Shown in pieces: positions 1 through 7,253 of a stretch of DNA of 32,706 nucleotides (positions are counted from its first letter, which is position 1; every line of letters begins with the position of its first letter). The position numbers and the translations under genes were made by a program. This stretch comes from an uncultured Bacteroidales bacterium (GTDB lineage: Bacteria > Bacteroidota > Bacteroidia > Bacteroidales > Paludibacteraceae). The notes under the pieces were generated by a model. The model worked only from the letters and a program-made list of their open reading frames with translations, did not search any database and was not told the origin of the DNA. Where the stretch lies: NCBI GenBank assembly GCA_902783545.1, contig CACZRD010000046.1, forward strand, positions 1-32,706, given 5' to 3'.

Positions 1-1
1 G

Positions 2-313
2 TTTTCTGAATTGGAAGCAGATAGATATGGTTATCTCGCTTGCGGCAGCATGGAAGCATATATATCATTTCTATATAAGTGTAGATGCGGACTCGATTTT
101 AGTAAAAGTGGAGTTTCTATCCAGCAGTTCCTTGAGGGTAATAGCAGTCGTGCGCAGTTTTTTATAAACGGCAGCCATATGGGAGGCGCCACTCATCCCT
201 ATGATGCAATAAGAATAGAGGCTTTGCACAGATATGCTACTTCTAAAGATGCACACGAATTAAATTCGCGTATGTTCCCGCTATTATATTACCTTAATCG
301 TTATGCAAAATAA
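2..313 (+). CDS. C-terminal end of an M48-like zinc metallopeptidase (partial)
   Basis: The reading frame is open at the left edge, so only about 103 C-terminal residues are visible. It begins F-S-E-L-E-A-D-R-Y-G-Y, which fits the third zinc-ligand motif of M48 peptidases (E-x-E-A-D-x-x-G). Further on it has T-H-P-Y-D-A-I-R-I-E-A-L, which fits the T-H-P...R-I-x-A-L signature near the end of that family. The HExxH motif would lie upstream of the window. The gene ends 3 bp before the deiminase-like gene, suggesting one transcript. The family role would be peptide-bond hydrolysis, but the substrate is unknown. The assignment rests on these two motifs only. Confidence 0.55.
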   Translation, partial: FSELEADRYGYLACGSMEAYISFLYKCRCGLDFSKSGVSIQQFLEGNSSRAQFFINGSHMGGATHPYDAIRIEALHRYATSKDAHELNSRMFPLLYYLNRYAK

Positions 314-316
314 ATT

Positions 317-1132
317 ATGACTAACCTTGTTTGTTTTTCTCAACATCTAACCGCATATAAATGTTGGTCGGAATTATCTGCTGCACTTGCTCGTCAGCAT
401 GTGGATTACGCTTTGCTTACGAATACAAAAGACATCTGGATGAGGGATTATATGCCTATACAATGTACCCCAGACCATTTCGTCGCATATCGCTACGAAC
501 CTGATTATCTGCGTGGACAATCGCAGTATATTACGAACTGGAAACATGTGATTGCTCCAAATCGTATCCCGTATGTCTATTCAGGTCTTGTACTTGACGG
601 AGGGAATGTAATCATGTGCGACAGCAAAGTAATTCTAACAGAGAAAATATTCCAAGAAAATCTCTCTTTACTTCCGATGCAACTCATTCATCGCTTGGAT
701 AATGCTTTTCAAGCAGAAACGGTAATTATTCCCTGGGATCGCCATGAACCATATGGTCACGCAGATGGTATGGTACGCTATATAGGTAATGGTAAAGTAT
801 TGATAACCAATTATTGTGACTTTGACAATGAACTGCGCAAGAAACTACTCGACGCACTTCTGCATCATTTTGAGGTTATAGAACTACATTATGACACACC
901 AAGACCGCACAAATGGAACTGGGCATATATCAATTTCCTTATGACAGAGGGTAAACTGTTTATCCCTCGCCTCAACTCGCTGGAGGACGAGCAAGCTTGC
1001 GCACAAATAGGCTCTGCTTTCGGAATTCCGCGCGAGCATATTGAATTAGTGGACATTACCGGGATCTTAAAAAATGGCGGTGGACTGAACTGTATATCAT
1101 GGAATGTAACATTATATGATTCAATATTATGA
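317..1132 (+). CDS. Short agmatine deiminase / Porphyromonas-type peptidylarginine deiminase family protein
   Basis: A 271-residue protein with the ordered motifs of the guanidino-group-modifying deiminase family: W-M-R-D-Y-M-P-I (Asp44), L-D-G-G-N (residues 93-97), G-H-A-D-G-M-V-R-Y (His148, Asp150) and a C-terminal G-G-G-L-N-C with the presumed catalytic Cys259. Known members hydrolyse the guanidinium of agmatine or peptidyl-arginine to a ureido group plus ammonia. Agmatine deiminases usually have about 340-370 residues; this one lacks the usual N-terminal block, yet the catalytic set looks complete. No signal peptide is visible, so it is probably cytoplasmic. It lies 3 bp after the peptidase-like gene and overlaps the next gene by ATGA. 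The true substrate cannot be read from sequence. Confidence 0.75.
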   Translation: MTNLVCFSQHLTAYKCWSELSAALARQHVDYALLTNTKDIWMRDYMPIQCTPDHFVAYRYEPDYLRGQSQYITNWKHVIAPNRIPYVYSGLVLDGGNVIMCDSKVILTEKIFQENLSLLPMQLIHRLDNAFQAETVIIPWDRHEPYGHADGMVRYIGNGKVLITNYCDFDNELRKKLLDALLHHFEVIELHYDTPRPHKWNWAYINFLMTEGKLFIPRLNSLEDEQACAQIGSAFGIPREHIELVDITGILKNGGGLNCISWNVTLYDSIL

Positions 1133-1341
1133 AAGACGAGTTCACATCTGCTATGCATGAGGAGTTTACCATAGATGCCGACACCGAACTCAAACACAAA
1201 GCCATGTGTATTCGAAAACTCCTCGGCTCCTCTTATACGCAAGAGGAATTAGAGACCTATTGCAAATTATATGGTATAACGACAGAACAATTCGAGTTAT
1301 GCTTCCCTTATCCCAGCATCCTTGCTATTTGCTCCAGATAG
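1129..1341 (+). CDS. Small hypothetical protein, 70 residues
   Basis: The ATG overlaps the stop codon of the deiminase-like gene (ATGA), which indicates translational coupling. The product is charged and probably mostly helical, with a central S-Y-T-Q-E-E-L-E-T-Y-C-K-L-Y-G-I-T stretch that could be a small helix-turn-helix-like or partner-binding segment, though this is only a guess. No signal peptide or membrane segment is seen. Its last 34 bp overlap the end of the convergent methionine sulfoxide reductase gene. I do not recognise the family; coupling to the deiminase-like gene is the main clue. Confidence 0.5.
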   Translation: MKDEFTSAMHEEFTIDADTELKHKAMCIRKLLGSSYTQEELETYCKLYGITTEQFELCFPYPSILAICSR

Positions 1342-1760
1342 TGCCGATCTGTCTCGTCGAAGGTGTTGAAATCGGTGCTGTCGATGTCGAGGACTGCCAC
1401 AACTCTTCCGTCGTGCAAGATCGGGACAACAATCTCGCTGTTGGAGGCAGAGGAGCACGCTATATGTCCGGCAAACTCATGAACGTTGGGCACGATGACT
1501 GTCTCGGCGCGTTGCCAAGCCGTACCACAGACACCACGCCCAAAGGGGATGCGTGTGCAGGCAATAGGACCTTGGAAGGGACCTAAGATGAGTTCGCCTA
1601 TTCGTTCATTCGATACCCGATAGAAGCCAGTCCACCAGAAGCCGAAAGCCTCGTGGAGTGCTGCTGCGACGTTAGCCATGTTCGCAATAGCGTCCGTCTC
1701 ACCGGCTACCAGCGATTCGATTTGTGGGATAAGGGTTTGATATGTTTCTTGTTTGGTCAT
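1308..1760 (-). CDS. msrC: Free methionine-(R)-sulfoxide reductase (GAF domain)
   Basis: A 150-residue single GAF-domain protein that should reduce free L-methionine-(R)-sulfoxide with thioredoxin. The family signatures are present: A-C-T-R-I-P-F-G-R-G-V-C-G-T-A and G-H-I-A-C-S-S-A-S-N-S-E-I-V. The three redox cysteines (68, 78, 102) keep the 10- and 24-residue spacing of the E. coli enzyme. The Met at 1760 was chosen because the sequence from there (M-T-K-Q-E-T-Y...L-V-A-G-E-T) matches the usual start of the family; the frame stays open upstream to 2087, but that part has no family similarity. A near-perfect promoter ends only 5 bp upstream, so the mRNA is probably leaderless or nearly so. 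It converges on the 70-residue gene with a 34-bp overlap. Confidence 0.9.
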   Translation of the reverse strand: MTKQETYQTLIPQIESLVAGETDAIANMANVAAALHEAFGFWWTGFYRVSNERIGELILGPFQGPIACTRIPFGRGVCGTAWQRAETVIVPNVHEFAGHIACSSASNSEIVVPILHDGRVVAVLDIDSTDFNTFDETDRHYLEQIARMLG

Positions 1761-1765
1761 ATGTA

Positions 1766-1797
1766 CAAAAGTACGGAAAAATTCTAAGATTTGCAAA
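1766..1797 (-). promoter_or_regulatory. Bacteroidota-type promoter of the methionine sulfoxide reductase gene
   Basis: On the minus strand the sequence reads TTTG, 20 bp, TACTTTTG, which matches the Bacteroidota consensus TTTG-N19-21-TAnnTTTG. The -7 element ends 5 bp before the start codon at 1760, so transcription should begin at or within a few bases of the ATG. Confidence 0.8.
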
Positions 1798-1951
1798 TGA
1801 ATTGAGGGGAAAGTGGTAGATTGCGGGAGAAAAATGGAAAATAGGCATGTGGGGTGAGCAAAAAGCGCGACAAGAACCCCCGCATCCCATGCGGGACAAT
1901 AGACGAAATATAAAATGTCTTGCAAAACGTAGATTTTCGAACATATTATGG

Positions 1952-2013
1952 ACATATTGGCACGGAAGATGGACAATTTGGCACGAGAGATGGACAGATT
2001 GGCAGAAAAACGG
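1952..2013. repeat. Three imperfect 21-bp tandem repeats
   Basis: Units at 1952-1972, 1973-1993 and 1994-2013 share the pattern acaNNttggcacgNNagatgg; the third is degenerate and 20 bp long. A partial fourth match (caatggcacagg) follows. They are intergenic, between the reductase promoter and hsp20. Confidence 0.7.
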
Positions 2014-2170
2014 CAATGGCACAGGATTTGCACTTTATCAGGTGAAACGCAACTACGCAAAATACGCCAACAACGTACACTACGCACACTACGTTAAACA
2101 GATGTCAAACGATGCAAACAACATCAAACGACATCAAACAATGTTTAACTTAAAATTAGGAGGATTGATT

Positions 2171-2617
2171 ATGAAACCTGCAATTTATCGTAGAAACAGT
2201 TGGCTGCCGACAAACGGATGGTTCCCCAGCGTATTCGATGAGTTTCTGAACAACGACATGCTGAACACGGCGAACAATGTAGCACCGTCCGTCAATGTCA
2301 AAGAGACCAGTAATGCTTACATCGTTGAACTCGCTGCACCGGGTGTAAAGAAAGAGTACTGCCGCGTACATGTCGATGAAGAGCACAACCTGTGCGTCGC
2401 CATCGAAAACAAGTTCGAGCACAAGGAGGAAGACAAACATGAACACTACCTGCGTCGCGAGTTTGCTTACACGAACTTCGAACAGAAATACACCCTGCCG
2501 GACAATGTCGATGAGGCAAAGATCGCCGCTAAGGTCGAAGATGGTATCCTGACCATTGAGTTGCCGAAGATCAAACGCGAAGAAGGCAAGACCGGAAGGC
2601 AGATTGCGATCTCATAA
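2171..2617 (+). CDS. Hsp20 / alpha-crystallin family small heat-shock protein
   Basis: A 148-residue ATP-independent holdase chaperone that should bind unfolding proteins in the cytoplasm. The alpha-crystallin domain starts near P-S-V-N-V-K-E-T and contains A-A-P-G-V-K-K-E and the conserved A-K-V-E-D-G-I-L-T-I-E-L-P strand. The tail has an I-x-I-like Q-I-A-I motif used in oligomer assembly. The ATG at 2171 follows aattaggaggattgatt, an unusually good purine-rich ribosome binding site for this genome, and fits the normal family length. It is monocistronic and ends at a strong hairpin terminator. The promoter was not identified; heat-shock control is expected from the family only. Confidence 0.93.
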   Translation: MKPAIYRRNSWLPTNGWFPSVFDEFLNNDMLNTANNVAPSVNVKETSNAYIVELAAPGVKKEYCRVHVDEEHNLCVAIENKFEHKEEDKHEHYLRREFAYTNFEQKYTLPDNVDEAKIAAKVEDGILTIELPKIKREEGKTGRQIAIS

Positions 2618-2644
2618 ACCGGCATGCAACATGGCATGATACAG

Positions 2645-2674
2645 AAAAGAGCACTCCGAGCGAGTGCTCTTTTT
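2645..2674 (+). terminator. Rho-independent terminator after hsp20, probably bidirectional
   Basis: A perfect 12-bp stem (2645-2656 with 2662-2673, aaaagagcactc/gagtgctctttt) encloses a 5-nt loop and ends in a T run. It lies between the ends of the convergent hsp20 and bcp genes; the A run on the left gives a shorter T run on the minus strand. Confidence 0.85.
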
Positions 2675-2694
2675 AGGTTATAGCAGCCCGGCGG

Positions 2695-3138
2695 CTACAA
2701 GATCTGCGCGGTGTGGTTCTTGGTATCGACTTTCTCGATGATGCGGGTGAGGATGCCTTCGGCATTGAAGATGAAGGTCTTGCGCAGGGTGCCCATGGTT
2801 ACTTTGCCGTAGTTGCGTTTCTCGCCCCACGCGCCAAAGGCCTGAAGCATAGCGGTGGTAGGGTCGCTCAGGAGCGGGAACGGCAGGTCGAACTTCTGCT
2901 TGAACTTGATGTGCGAGGCTTGGCTATCCTTGCTTACGCCGAGCACCTGATAGCCCTGCGCGAGGAACGCGTGATAGTTGTCGCGGATGTTGCATGCCTC
3001 AGCCGTGCAGCCGGGCGTTGAGTCCTTGGGGTAGAAGTAGATGACTGTAGGTTTGCCGATCAAGTCATTGTTCGTGACGATCTTTCCTGTCTCATCTGCC
3101 GCGCTGAATGTCGGCATTTTGTCTCCAATTTGTAACAT
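2695..3138 (-). CDS. bcp: Thioredoxin-dependent thiol peroxidase (Bcp/PrxQ peroxiredoxin)
   Basis: A 147-residue peroxiredoxin that should reduce hydrogen and organic peroxides. The motif Y-P-K-D-S-T-P-G-C-T-A-E-A-C carries the peroxidatic Cys44 and the resolving Cys49, at nearly the same positions as in E. coli Bcp. The active-site Thr in T-P-G-C-T and a downstream Arg in T-L-R-K-T-F are present. The length is normal and no signal peptide is seen. It is the last gene of a minus-strand run starting with the tyrosine phosphatase gene at 6538, with the hsp20 terminator at its end. It pairs logically with the nearby methionine sulfoxide reductase and chaperone as stress defence, although these are separate transcripts. 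Confidence 0.95.
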   Translation of the reverse strand: MLQIGDKMPTFSAADETGKIVTNNDLIGKPTVIYFYPKDSTPGCTAEACNIRDNYHAFLAQGYQVLGVSKDSQASHIKFKQKFDLPFPLLSDPTTAMLQAFGAWGEKRNYGKVTMGTLRKTFIFNAEGILTRIIEKVDTKNHTAQIL

Positions 3139-3174
3139 GATATCTTTGTTTTAGAATTTTTTCTTGGGTTAAGA

Positions 3175-4065
3175 TTATTCGCTCCTTAGTTGTGCGACGA
3201 GGGTGTCGCTGATGTTGTTGCCGAGTTGACGGCAGACATCCTGGCTCCAGCGTTGCGCCATGGCAATACGGGAAGGCTGGTCGTCGATACCACGGAGTTT
3301 GGCGTAGATGTAACCGGCATTGAAATTATCTCCGGCTCCGACGGTGCTGACGGTGTCGATTGGTGCGACGGGATAGGTGTCATAGCCGTCGGGAGTATAG
3401 ACGCGGATGGAACGTGCTCCATCGGTTAGGATGAGCGTCGGGCAATACTGCCCTACCCGCTCGTAGATAGCGTCAGGGTCTTGCAAACCAAAGAGATAGT
3501 CGAAGTCCTCCATTGAGCCGCGGACGACGGAAGCAAGGCGCATGTTCTCTTCGATGTTCGGTAGAATGTTCGGCAGGTCGGCTATATGGTTCTTGCGGAA
3601 ATTGACATCATAATAGAGCCATGCTCCGGCTTCGCGGGCTTCGTGTAGGAGTTTGCGGGTGACAGGGCGAATGACGGGATTGATGGCAAAGAACGAGCCG
3701 AAAAGGACGATATCGTCAGCTGTGATGTGCGGCAGCGGGATGTCTAACAGGTCGGATGCATGATCCTTGTAGAACTCGTACTGCGCATCATTGTGCTCGT
3801 TGAGGAAGGCGAGCGTGATGTGCGACTTGGTGTTCGGCTTGCGGCAGACGAACTCGTCAGAGACGCCGTTCTTGCGCAAGAAGTCGCAGATCATATCTCC
3901 GATATGGTCACTACCGGTTTGGGTGATCATGGCGCACGGCACTCCGGCACGACCGAGTGAGACGATACTGTTGAATGTCGAACCTCCGGGTACGGCTTTC
4001 TGCGGTTGGTCGTTCTTGAACAAGATGTCCAGAACGGTTTCTCCTATTCCGATTACGCGTTGCAT
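3175..4065 (-). CDS. PfkB-family carbohydrate kinase (fructokinase-like)
   Basis: A 296-residue ribokinase-fold sugar kinase. The N-terminal substrate signature is P-G-G-S-T-F-N-S-I-V-S-L-G-R-A-G, and the C-terminal PfkB signature is T-V-G-A-G-D-N-F-N-A-G with the catalytic base near Asp246. A D-V-N-F-R block corresponds to the family's D-x-N-x-R motif. Family members transfer phosphate from ATP to a sugar hydroxyl; fructose is a reasonable guess from overall resemblance, but ribose or a nucleoside cannot be excluded. It starts 3 bp after the MATE gene stop, so it is co-transcribed. Nothing looks broken. Confidence 0.88.
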   Translation of the reverse strand: MQRVIGIGETVLDILFKNDQPQKAVPGGSTFNSIVSLGRAGVPCAMITQTGSDHIGDMICDFLRKNGVSDEFVCRKPNTKSHITLAFLNEHNDAQYEFYKDHASDLLDIPLPHITADDIVLFGSFFAINPVIRPVTRKLLHEAREAGAWLYYDVNFRKNHIADLPNILPNIEENMRLASVVRGSMEDFDYLFGLQDPDAIYERVGQYCPTLILTDGARSIRVYTPDGYDTYPVAPIDTVSTVGAGDNFNAGYIYAKLRGIDDQPSRIAMAQRWSQDVCRQLGNNISDTLVAQLRSE

Positions 4066-4068
4066 AAG

Positions 4069-5484
4069 TTATTCCTCCGTGGTATTTAATCTGTTATATG
4101 ATAGTATTTTTAGTTGCCTATGGAAGCGGATGTGGAACAGGACAGCGGGGATAGCCAGTGCGATGATGAAGGCGAGCCACATGCCTTTGGCGCCAAGCCC
4201 AAGCCGGAAGGTGAGTGCGAGACCCAAGGGAAGCGCCACACCGATATAAGAGAACAAGGCAATGCGCATCGGCACACGTACATCCTGGATGCCGCGAAGC
4301 ATGGCTGCGCCGATACATTGCAGTCCATCCGCGTATTGGAACGTGCCGGCAATGATGAGCAGCGTGGAAGCGATAGGAATCACTTCCGGATCGCTGGTGA
4401 AGATATACGGGATGATGTTGCGGCCGAAGATCATGATCGCTGCGCCGATGGTGTTCATCAGCAGACACAAGTGCACCGACGCACGGCTCGCCATGCGCAC
4501 GGCATGCAGGTCACCTTTGCCCAGTTGGTGCGAGACACGGATGGTGGTAGCCGAACCGATACCGAGCGCCAGCATGAACGTCAGATCAGCCATCTGGTTG
4601 GCTATATGGTGGGCAGCCAAGGACTCCTTGCTAATCCAACCGATGATAACGAACGATGCCGTGAAGAGGAAGGCTTCCGCGAAGGACTGAAGGCCTATGG
4701 GAGTACCGATAGTAAGGAGATTATTGACTTCGCGACGAGTAATGAGATAGCGCCGCATGGATACGATGTAACGTCGCCATTCGGCTTTGCGGAGCATAGC
4801 GACAAAGAAACAGACAGGCATCAGGCATCGCGCGATGAGCGACGCCCACCCTGCTCCTTCGGCGCCCATTGCGGGGAAGCCCCAGTGGCCGAAGATAAAG
4901 ACCCAGTTCAGTAAGATATTGAGCAAGTTACAGCCGATGGTGATGAGCATGGCGATGGTGGTATTGCCGAGCCCTTCGAGAAACTGCTTGCTGAACGTGA
5001 ACAGCAAAAACGGCACGATGGAGAGCACGATGAGGATGTAATACGGCCGTGCACATCTGACGACTTCAGGTTCTTGGCCAAAGGCATCCAGAAAACCGAT
5101 ACAGGGAGCAAGTAGCAGCAAGGAAAAGACGCACATCAGCGCCGTGAACACCAAGCCGTTGGTCAGATAGGATGTGATCTGCTCATGTTTATGCGCAATC
5201 TCTTCGTCCGTTGTGCCCTGTTGAATCAGTTTCTCCAAACGTCCGTGGACTTGCCCGACCAGCGGCGTGACGCCCATGAGGGCACCCATAGCGAACACCA
5301 TCACCGTGAAAAACAGCGCATTGGAGAAGCTGACAGCAGCCAGGTCAGCCGTGCCGTAGTGCCCCACCATGATCGAGTCAGCGAGTCCCACCAGCGCAGC
5401 TCCAAACTGCGTCAACATGACGGGAAACGCCAACTTCAAGTTGCGCTTGTAGTACGGGTAATATGCTCGAAACGAATAACTCAC
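4069..5484 (-). CDS. MATE-family multidrug/toxin efflux transporter
   Basis: A 471-residue integral membrane protein with about 12 hydrophobic segments in two halves, typical of MATE/NorM cation-coupled exporters. The first helix carries P-V-M-L-T-Q-F-G-A-A-L-V-G-L-A-D-S-I-M-V-G, the standard opening of the family. The start is a GTG at 5484, immediately after the TAA of the upstream YbaK-type gene; the next Met (residue 23) lies inside the first helix and would truncate it, so GTG is preferred. The substrate is unknown. It sits between the tRNA editing gene and the sugar kinase gene in a tightly packed operon. Confidence 0.93.
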   Translation of the reverse strand: MSYSFRAYYPYYKRNLKLAFPVMLTQFGAALVGLADSIMVGHYGTADLAAVSFSNALFFTVMVFAMGALMGVTPLVGQVHGRLEKLIQQGTTDEEIAHKHEQITSYLTNGLVFTALMCVFSLLLLAPCIGFLDAFGQEPEVVRCARPYYILIVLSIVPFLLFTFSKQFLEGLGNTTIAMLITIGCNLLNILLNWVFIFGHWGFPAMGAEGAGWASLIARCLMPVCFFVAMLRKAEWRRYIVSMRRYLITRREVNNLLTIGTPIGLQSFAEAFLFTASFVIIGWISKESLAAHHIANQMADLTFMLALGIGSATTIRVSHQLGKGDLHAVRMASRASVHLCLLMNTIGAAIMIFGRNIIPYIFTSDPEVIPIASTLLIIAGTFQYADGLQCIGAAMLRGIQDVRVPMRIALFSYIGVALPLGLALTFRLGLGAKGMWLAFIIALAIPAVLFHIRFHRQLKILSYNRLNTTEE

Positions 5485-6027
5485 TTAACAAGTTGTGATA
5501 TACTCCACTTTGTTGCCCACGCAAGACAGATACTGCTGAAAAGCGGCTTGGCTGATGACTACCGTGCCGCGGCAGTCGTTGGGGTGGAAGCTCAGCGATG
5601 GAGCGTCCTTAAGTCGGCTGTCGAGGAAGAGGATGACATGGTGTTCGCTGTCGTTGATAAGTCCGAAAGGACTGACGCTACCAGGCTCCAAGCCAAGGTA
5701 TCGCATCATCCGTTCGGGAGAGGCGAACGAGAGTTTGCCGGGCGCTCGGAGACCTTGCGAGACCAGGACATCCTTGAGCCAATGCTCGATATCGTGGATT
5801 GCCAGGTCGTCGTCGCAGGGGAAGCAGATCAGGTAATGCTGGTCGCCCTTGTGGTTGCGCATGAAGATGTTCTTGCAATGCAGGCTTCCGTCATCGTGCC
5901 ACCAGCGTTTGGCCTCCTCGATGGTCTTGCCTTCGGGGTGGTTGTAGGTCGTAAAGGGGATGTGGTGCTCGCTGAGATAGCGAAGGACGCGCTCTTGACG
6001 ATCGGAGATAATATCGTAGTTTTCCAT
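5485..6027 (-). CDS. YbaK/ProX-type aminoacyl-tRNA editing protein (PrdX-like)
   Basis: A 180-residue single-domain protein of the YbaK family, which hydrolyses mischarged tRNAs in trans. The motifs C-K-N-I-F-M-R-N, G-S-V-S-P-F-G-L-I-N-D and I-L-F-L-D-S-R-L match the PrdX/ProX branch, whose members remove Ala from tRNA-Pro. The Lys in C-K-N and the G-S-V-S-P-F-G loop are the parts used for catalysis and substrate binding in that branch. The length is normal. The stop codon touches the GTG start of the MATE gene. The assignment is firm at family level; the exact mischarged amino acid is inferred. Confidence 0.88.
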   Translation of the reverse strand: MENYDIISDRQERVLRYLSEHHIPFTTYNHPEGKTIEEAKRWWHDDGSLHCKNIFMRNHKGDQHYLICFPCDDDLAIHDIEHWLKDVLVSQGLRAPGKLSFASPERMMRYLGLEPGSVSPFGLINDSEHHVILFLDSRLKDAPSLSFHPNDCRGTVVISQAAFQQYLSCVGNKVEYITTC

Positions 6028-6061
6028 TGATTAATATATAACAAAAACCTAAAAAACATTA

Positions 6062-6538
6062 TTATAGTTGACTTAACATAGCTTGGCAGCCTTCGAGGAT
6101 ATCGTCGTAGGCGGTTGTGAAATCTCCGGTGTACCAGGGATCAGAGATATTTACCATTTTGTCATTTACCATTTGGTCATTTATTGGGACATTAAGCCAT
6201 TGTTTCAGTAACGAAACTTTGTGGTCGGGGGCATCGCCAATGATGTAGCGCAGCCAACGGAGATTGCTCTGATCCATGCAGATGATATAGTCGTAGTAGG
6301 CGTAATCGGCACGCGTCATCTGACGCGCTGCGCGACGGGTAAACGGCACACCTTTTGCTGTCAACATCCGCTTTGCCGGAGGATAGATGTCGTTGCCAAT
6401 CTCCTCGGTAGAGACAGCAGCAGAGGCAATCTCGAAGTCGGCAGAACGACCGGCTTGCGACACCAACTGCTTCATGATAAACTCAGCCATCGGTGAGCGG
6501 CAGATGTTACCGTGACATATAAAAAGTATCTTCGTCAT
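6062..6538 (-). CDS. Low-molecular-weight protein-tyrosine phosphatase with an in-frame repeat insertion
   Basis: A 158-residue cytoplasmic phosphatase. The P-loop I-C-H-G-N-I-C-R-S-P-M-A-E provides nucleophile Cys8 and Arg14, and S-D-P-W-Y-T-G-D-F provides the general acid Asp133. Family members dephosphorylate tyrosine, or arginine in some bacteria. Just before the acid loop, residues 120-130 read N-D-Q-M-V-N-D-K-M-V-N, encoded by a 15-bp tandem repeat (6150-6184) that also occurs in the HAD-HD gene and in an intergenic region. This loop is normally short, so the repeat looks like an insertion that keeps the frame. It is the first gene of the operon ending with bcp, with a promoter 25 bp upstream. 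Confidence 0.93.
   Translation of the reverse strand: MTKILFICHGNICRSPMAEFIMKQLVSQAGRSADFEIASAAVSTEEIGNDIYPPAKRMLTAKGVPFTRRAARQMTRADYAYYDYIICMDQSNLRWLRYIIGDAPDHKVSLLKQWLNVPINDQMVNDKMVNISDPWYTGDFTTAYDDILEGCQAMLSQL
6150..6184. repeat. 15-bp tandem repeat (family A) inside the phosphatase gene
   Basis: The units atttaccattttgtc and atttaccatttggtc are followed by a partial unit, attt. On the coding strand each unit encodes N-D-[QK]-M-V. The same unit occurs at 8237-8266 in another gene and, in degenerate form, at 10080-10137 between genes. Confidence 0.85.
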
Positions 6539-6562
6539 ATTCCGTGTTTACGCATTTCGCCA

Positions 6563-6594
6563 CAAAATTACAAAAAATTCCGCATATTTGCAAG
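6563..6594 (-). promoter_or_regulatory. Bacteroidota-type promoter of the phosphatase-to-bcp operon
   Basis: The minus strand reads CTTG, 20 bp, TAATTTTG. The -7 box is perfect and the -33 box has one mismatch. The expected start is about 19 nt upstream of the phosphatase ATG. It is divergent from the zeta-like kinase promoter 15 bp away. Confidence 0.6.
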
Positions 6595-6609
6595 ATTCTC
6601 CCCTGAAAA

Positions 6610-6641
6610 TTTGCATAATTCAAAAAAAAGTTGTAACTTTG
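6610..6641 (+). promoter_or_regulatory. Bacteroidota-type promoter of the zeta-like kinase pair
   Basis: TTTG at 6610-6613, a 20-bp spacer and TAACTTTG at 6634-6641 form a perfect match to the Bacteroidota consensus. The predicted leader before the ATG at 6675 is about 27 nt. Confidence 0.8.
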
Positions 6642-6674
6642 CAGCCGAAAGTTGCAAAGGTTGTGAATAAATAG

Positions 6675-7253
6675 ATGCAGCACCCGAATTTATATATTAT
6701 CGCGGGCCCGAACGGTGCGGGTAAGACAACAGCCTCGTTTAACTTGCTTCTCGATGTGTTGCATTGCCCGAACTTTGTGAATGCAGATGAGATAGCTCGC
6801 GGCTTATCGCCTTTCACACCGGATACGGTTGCTGTTCAAGCCGGTCGTATCATGCTGCTGCGCATAGAGGAATTGCTGCCACAGCGTGTGGATTTTGCGA
6901 TTGAGACGACACTGGCTACGCGTTCGTACGTGCAACTGGTGCGGCGTGCACAAGCGTTAGGATATAAGGTACACCTGATCTTCTTCTTTTTGGAGAATGA
7001 GGAGCAAGCGATGGCTCGAGTAGCACAACGTGTCAGCAACGGTGGGCATGACATTCCGGAAGAAGACATCCGTCGTCGCTTCAAGCGAGGCATCTATAAT
7101 TTGCTGAACTTGTATATGCCGATTTGCGACAACACACGTGTATATAACAATGAACATGGAGAGCCGATTTTTGTTGCGAAATACAGCAAGGCAACGGATC
7201 AAATGTATATATATGATCAACAGATGTGGAACCTACTAATTAATTGTATATGA
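6675..7253 (+). CDS. Zeta-toxin-like P-loop kinase (predicted ABC-type ATPase, COG4185 type)
   Basis: A 192-residue P-loop protein. A Walker A motif A-G-P-N-G-A-G-K-T-T (residues 10-19) opens the protein, followed by N-A-D-E-I-A-R-G-L-S and F-A-I-E-T-T-L-A-T-R-S-Y, which match the substrate-binding strand and the E-T-T block of zeta/COG4185 kinases. V-A-Q-R-V-x-x-G-G-H-D-I-P and R-R-F-K-R-G are the lid-region basic residues. Zeta toxins phosphorylate UDP-GlcNAc; for the COG4185 branch neither the substrate nor toxicity is well established. It has its own strong promoter, and its TGA overlaps the ATG of a 50-residue gene that resembles the small partners often seen beside this branch. Confidence 0.82.
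   Translation: MQHPNLYIIAGPNGAGKTTASFNLLLDVLHCPNFVNADEIARGLSPFTPDTVAVQAGRIMLLRIEELLPQRVDFAIETTLATRSYVQLVRRAQALGYKVHLIFFFLENEEQAMARVAQRVSNGGHDIPEEDIRRRFKRGIYNLLNLYMPICDNTRVYNNEHGEPIFVAKYSKATDQMYIYDQQMWNLLINCI

Larger units (their letters stand above)
1761..2170. other. Intergenic region of 410 bp rich in short repeats, upstream of hsp20
   Basis: No convincing gene is seen. Besides the minus-strand promoter, it holds a 7-bp hairpin with a 3-nt loop at 1879-1895 (CCCGCAT/ATGCGGG), three imperfect 21-bp tandem units at 1952-2013, and at 2047-2143 a run of short repeated words (tacgca-type, then catcaaac-type). I could not find a plus-strand TAnnTTTG promoter for hsp20 here. The frame of hsp20 is open back to 1847, but that extension is built from the repeats and was rejected as coding. 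Confidence 0.6.

Noticed and set aside
1761-2087. N-terminal extension of the methionine sulfoxide reductase frame
   Set aside because: The extension has no family similarity, contains the promoter and repeats, and the Met at 1760 fits the known enzyme start.
1847-2170. N-terminal extension of the Hsp20 frame
   Set aside because: It is encoded by the 21-bp and short-word repeats. The ATG at 2171 has a good ribosome site and gives a normal Hsp20.
5185-6030. 281-residue plus-strand frame antisense to the MATE and YbaK-type genes
   Set aside because: Both minus-strand genes have clear family motifs. The antisense frame has none and is a by-product of codon bias.
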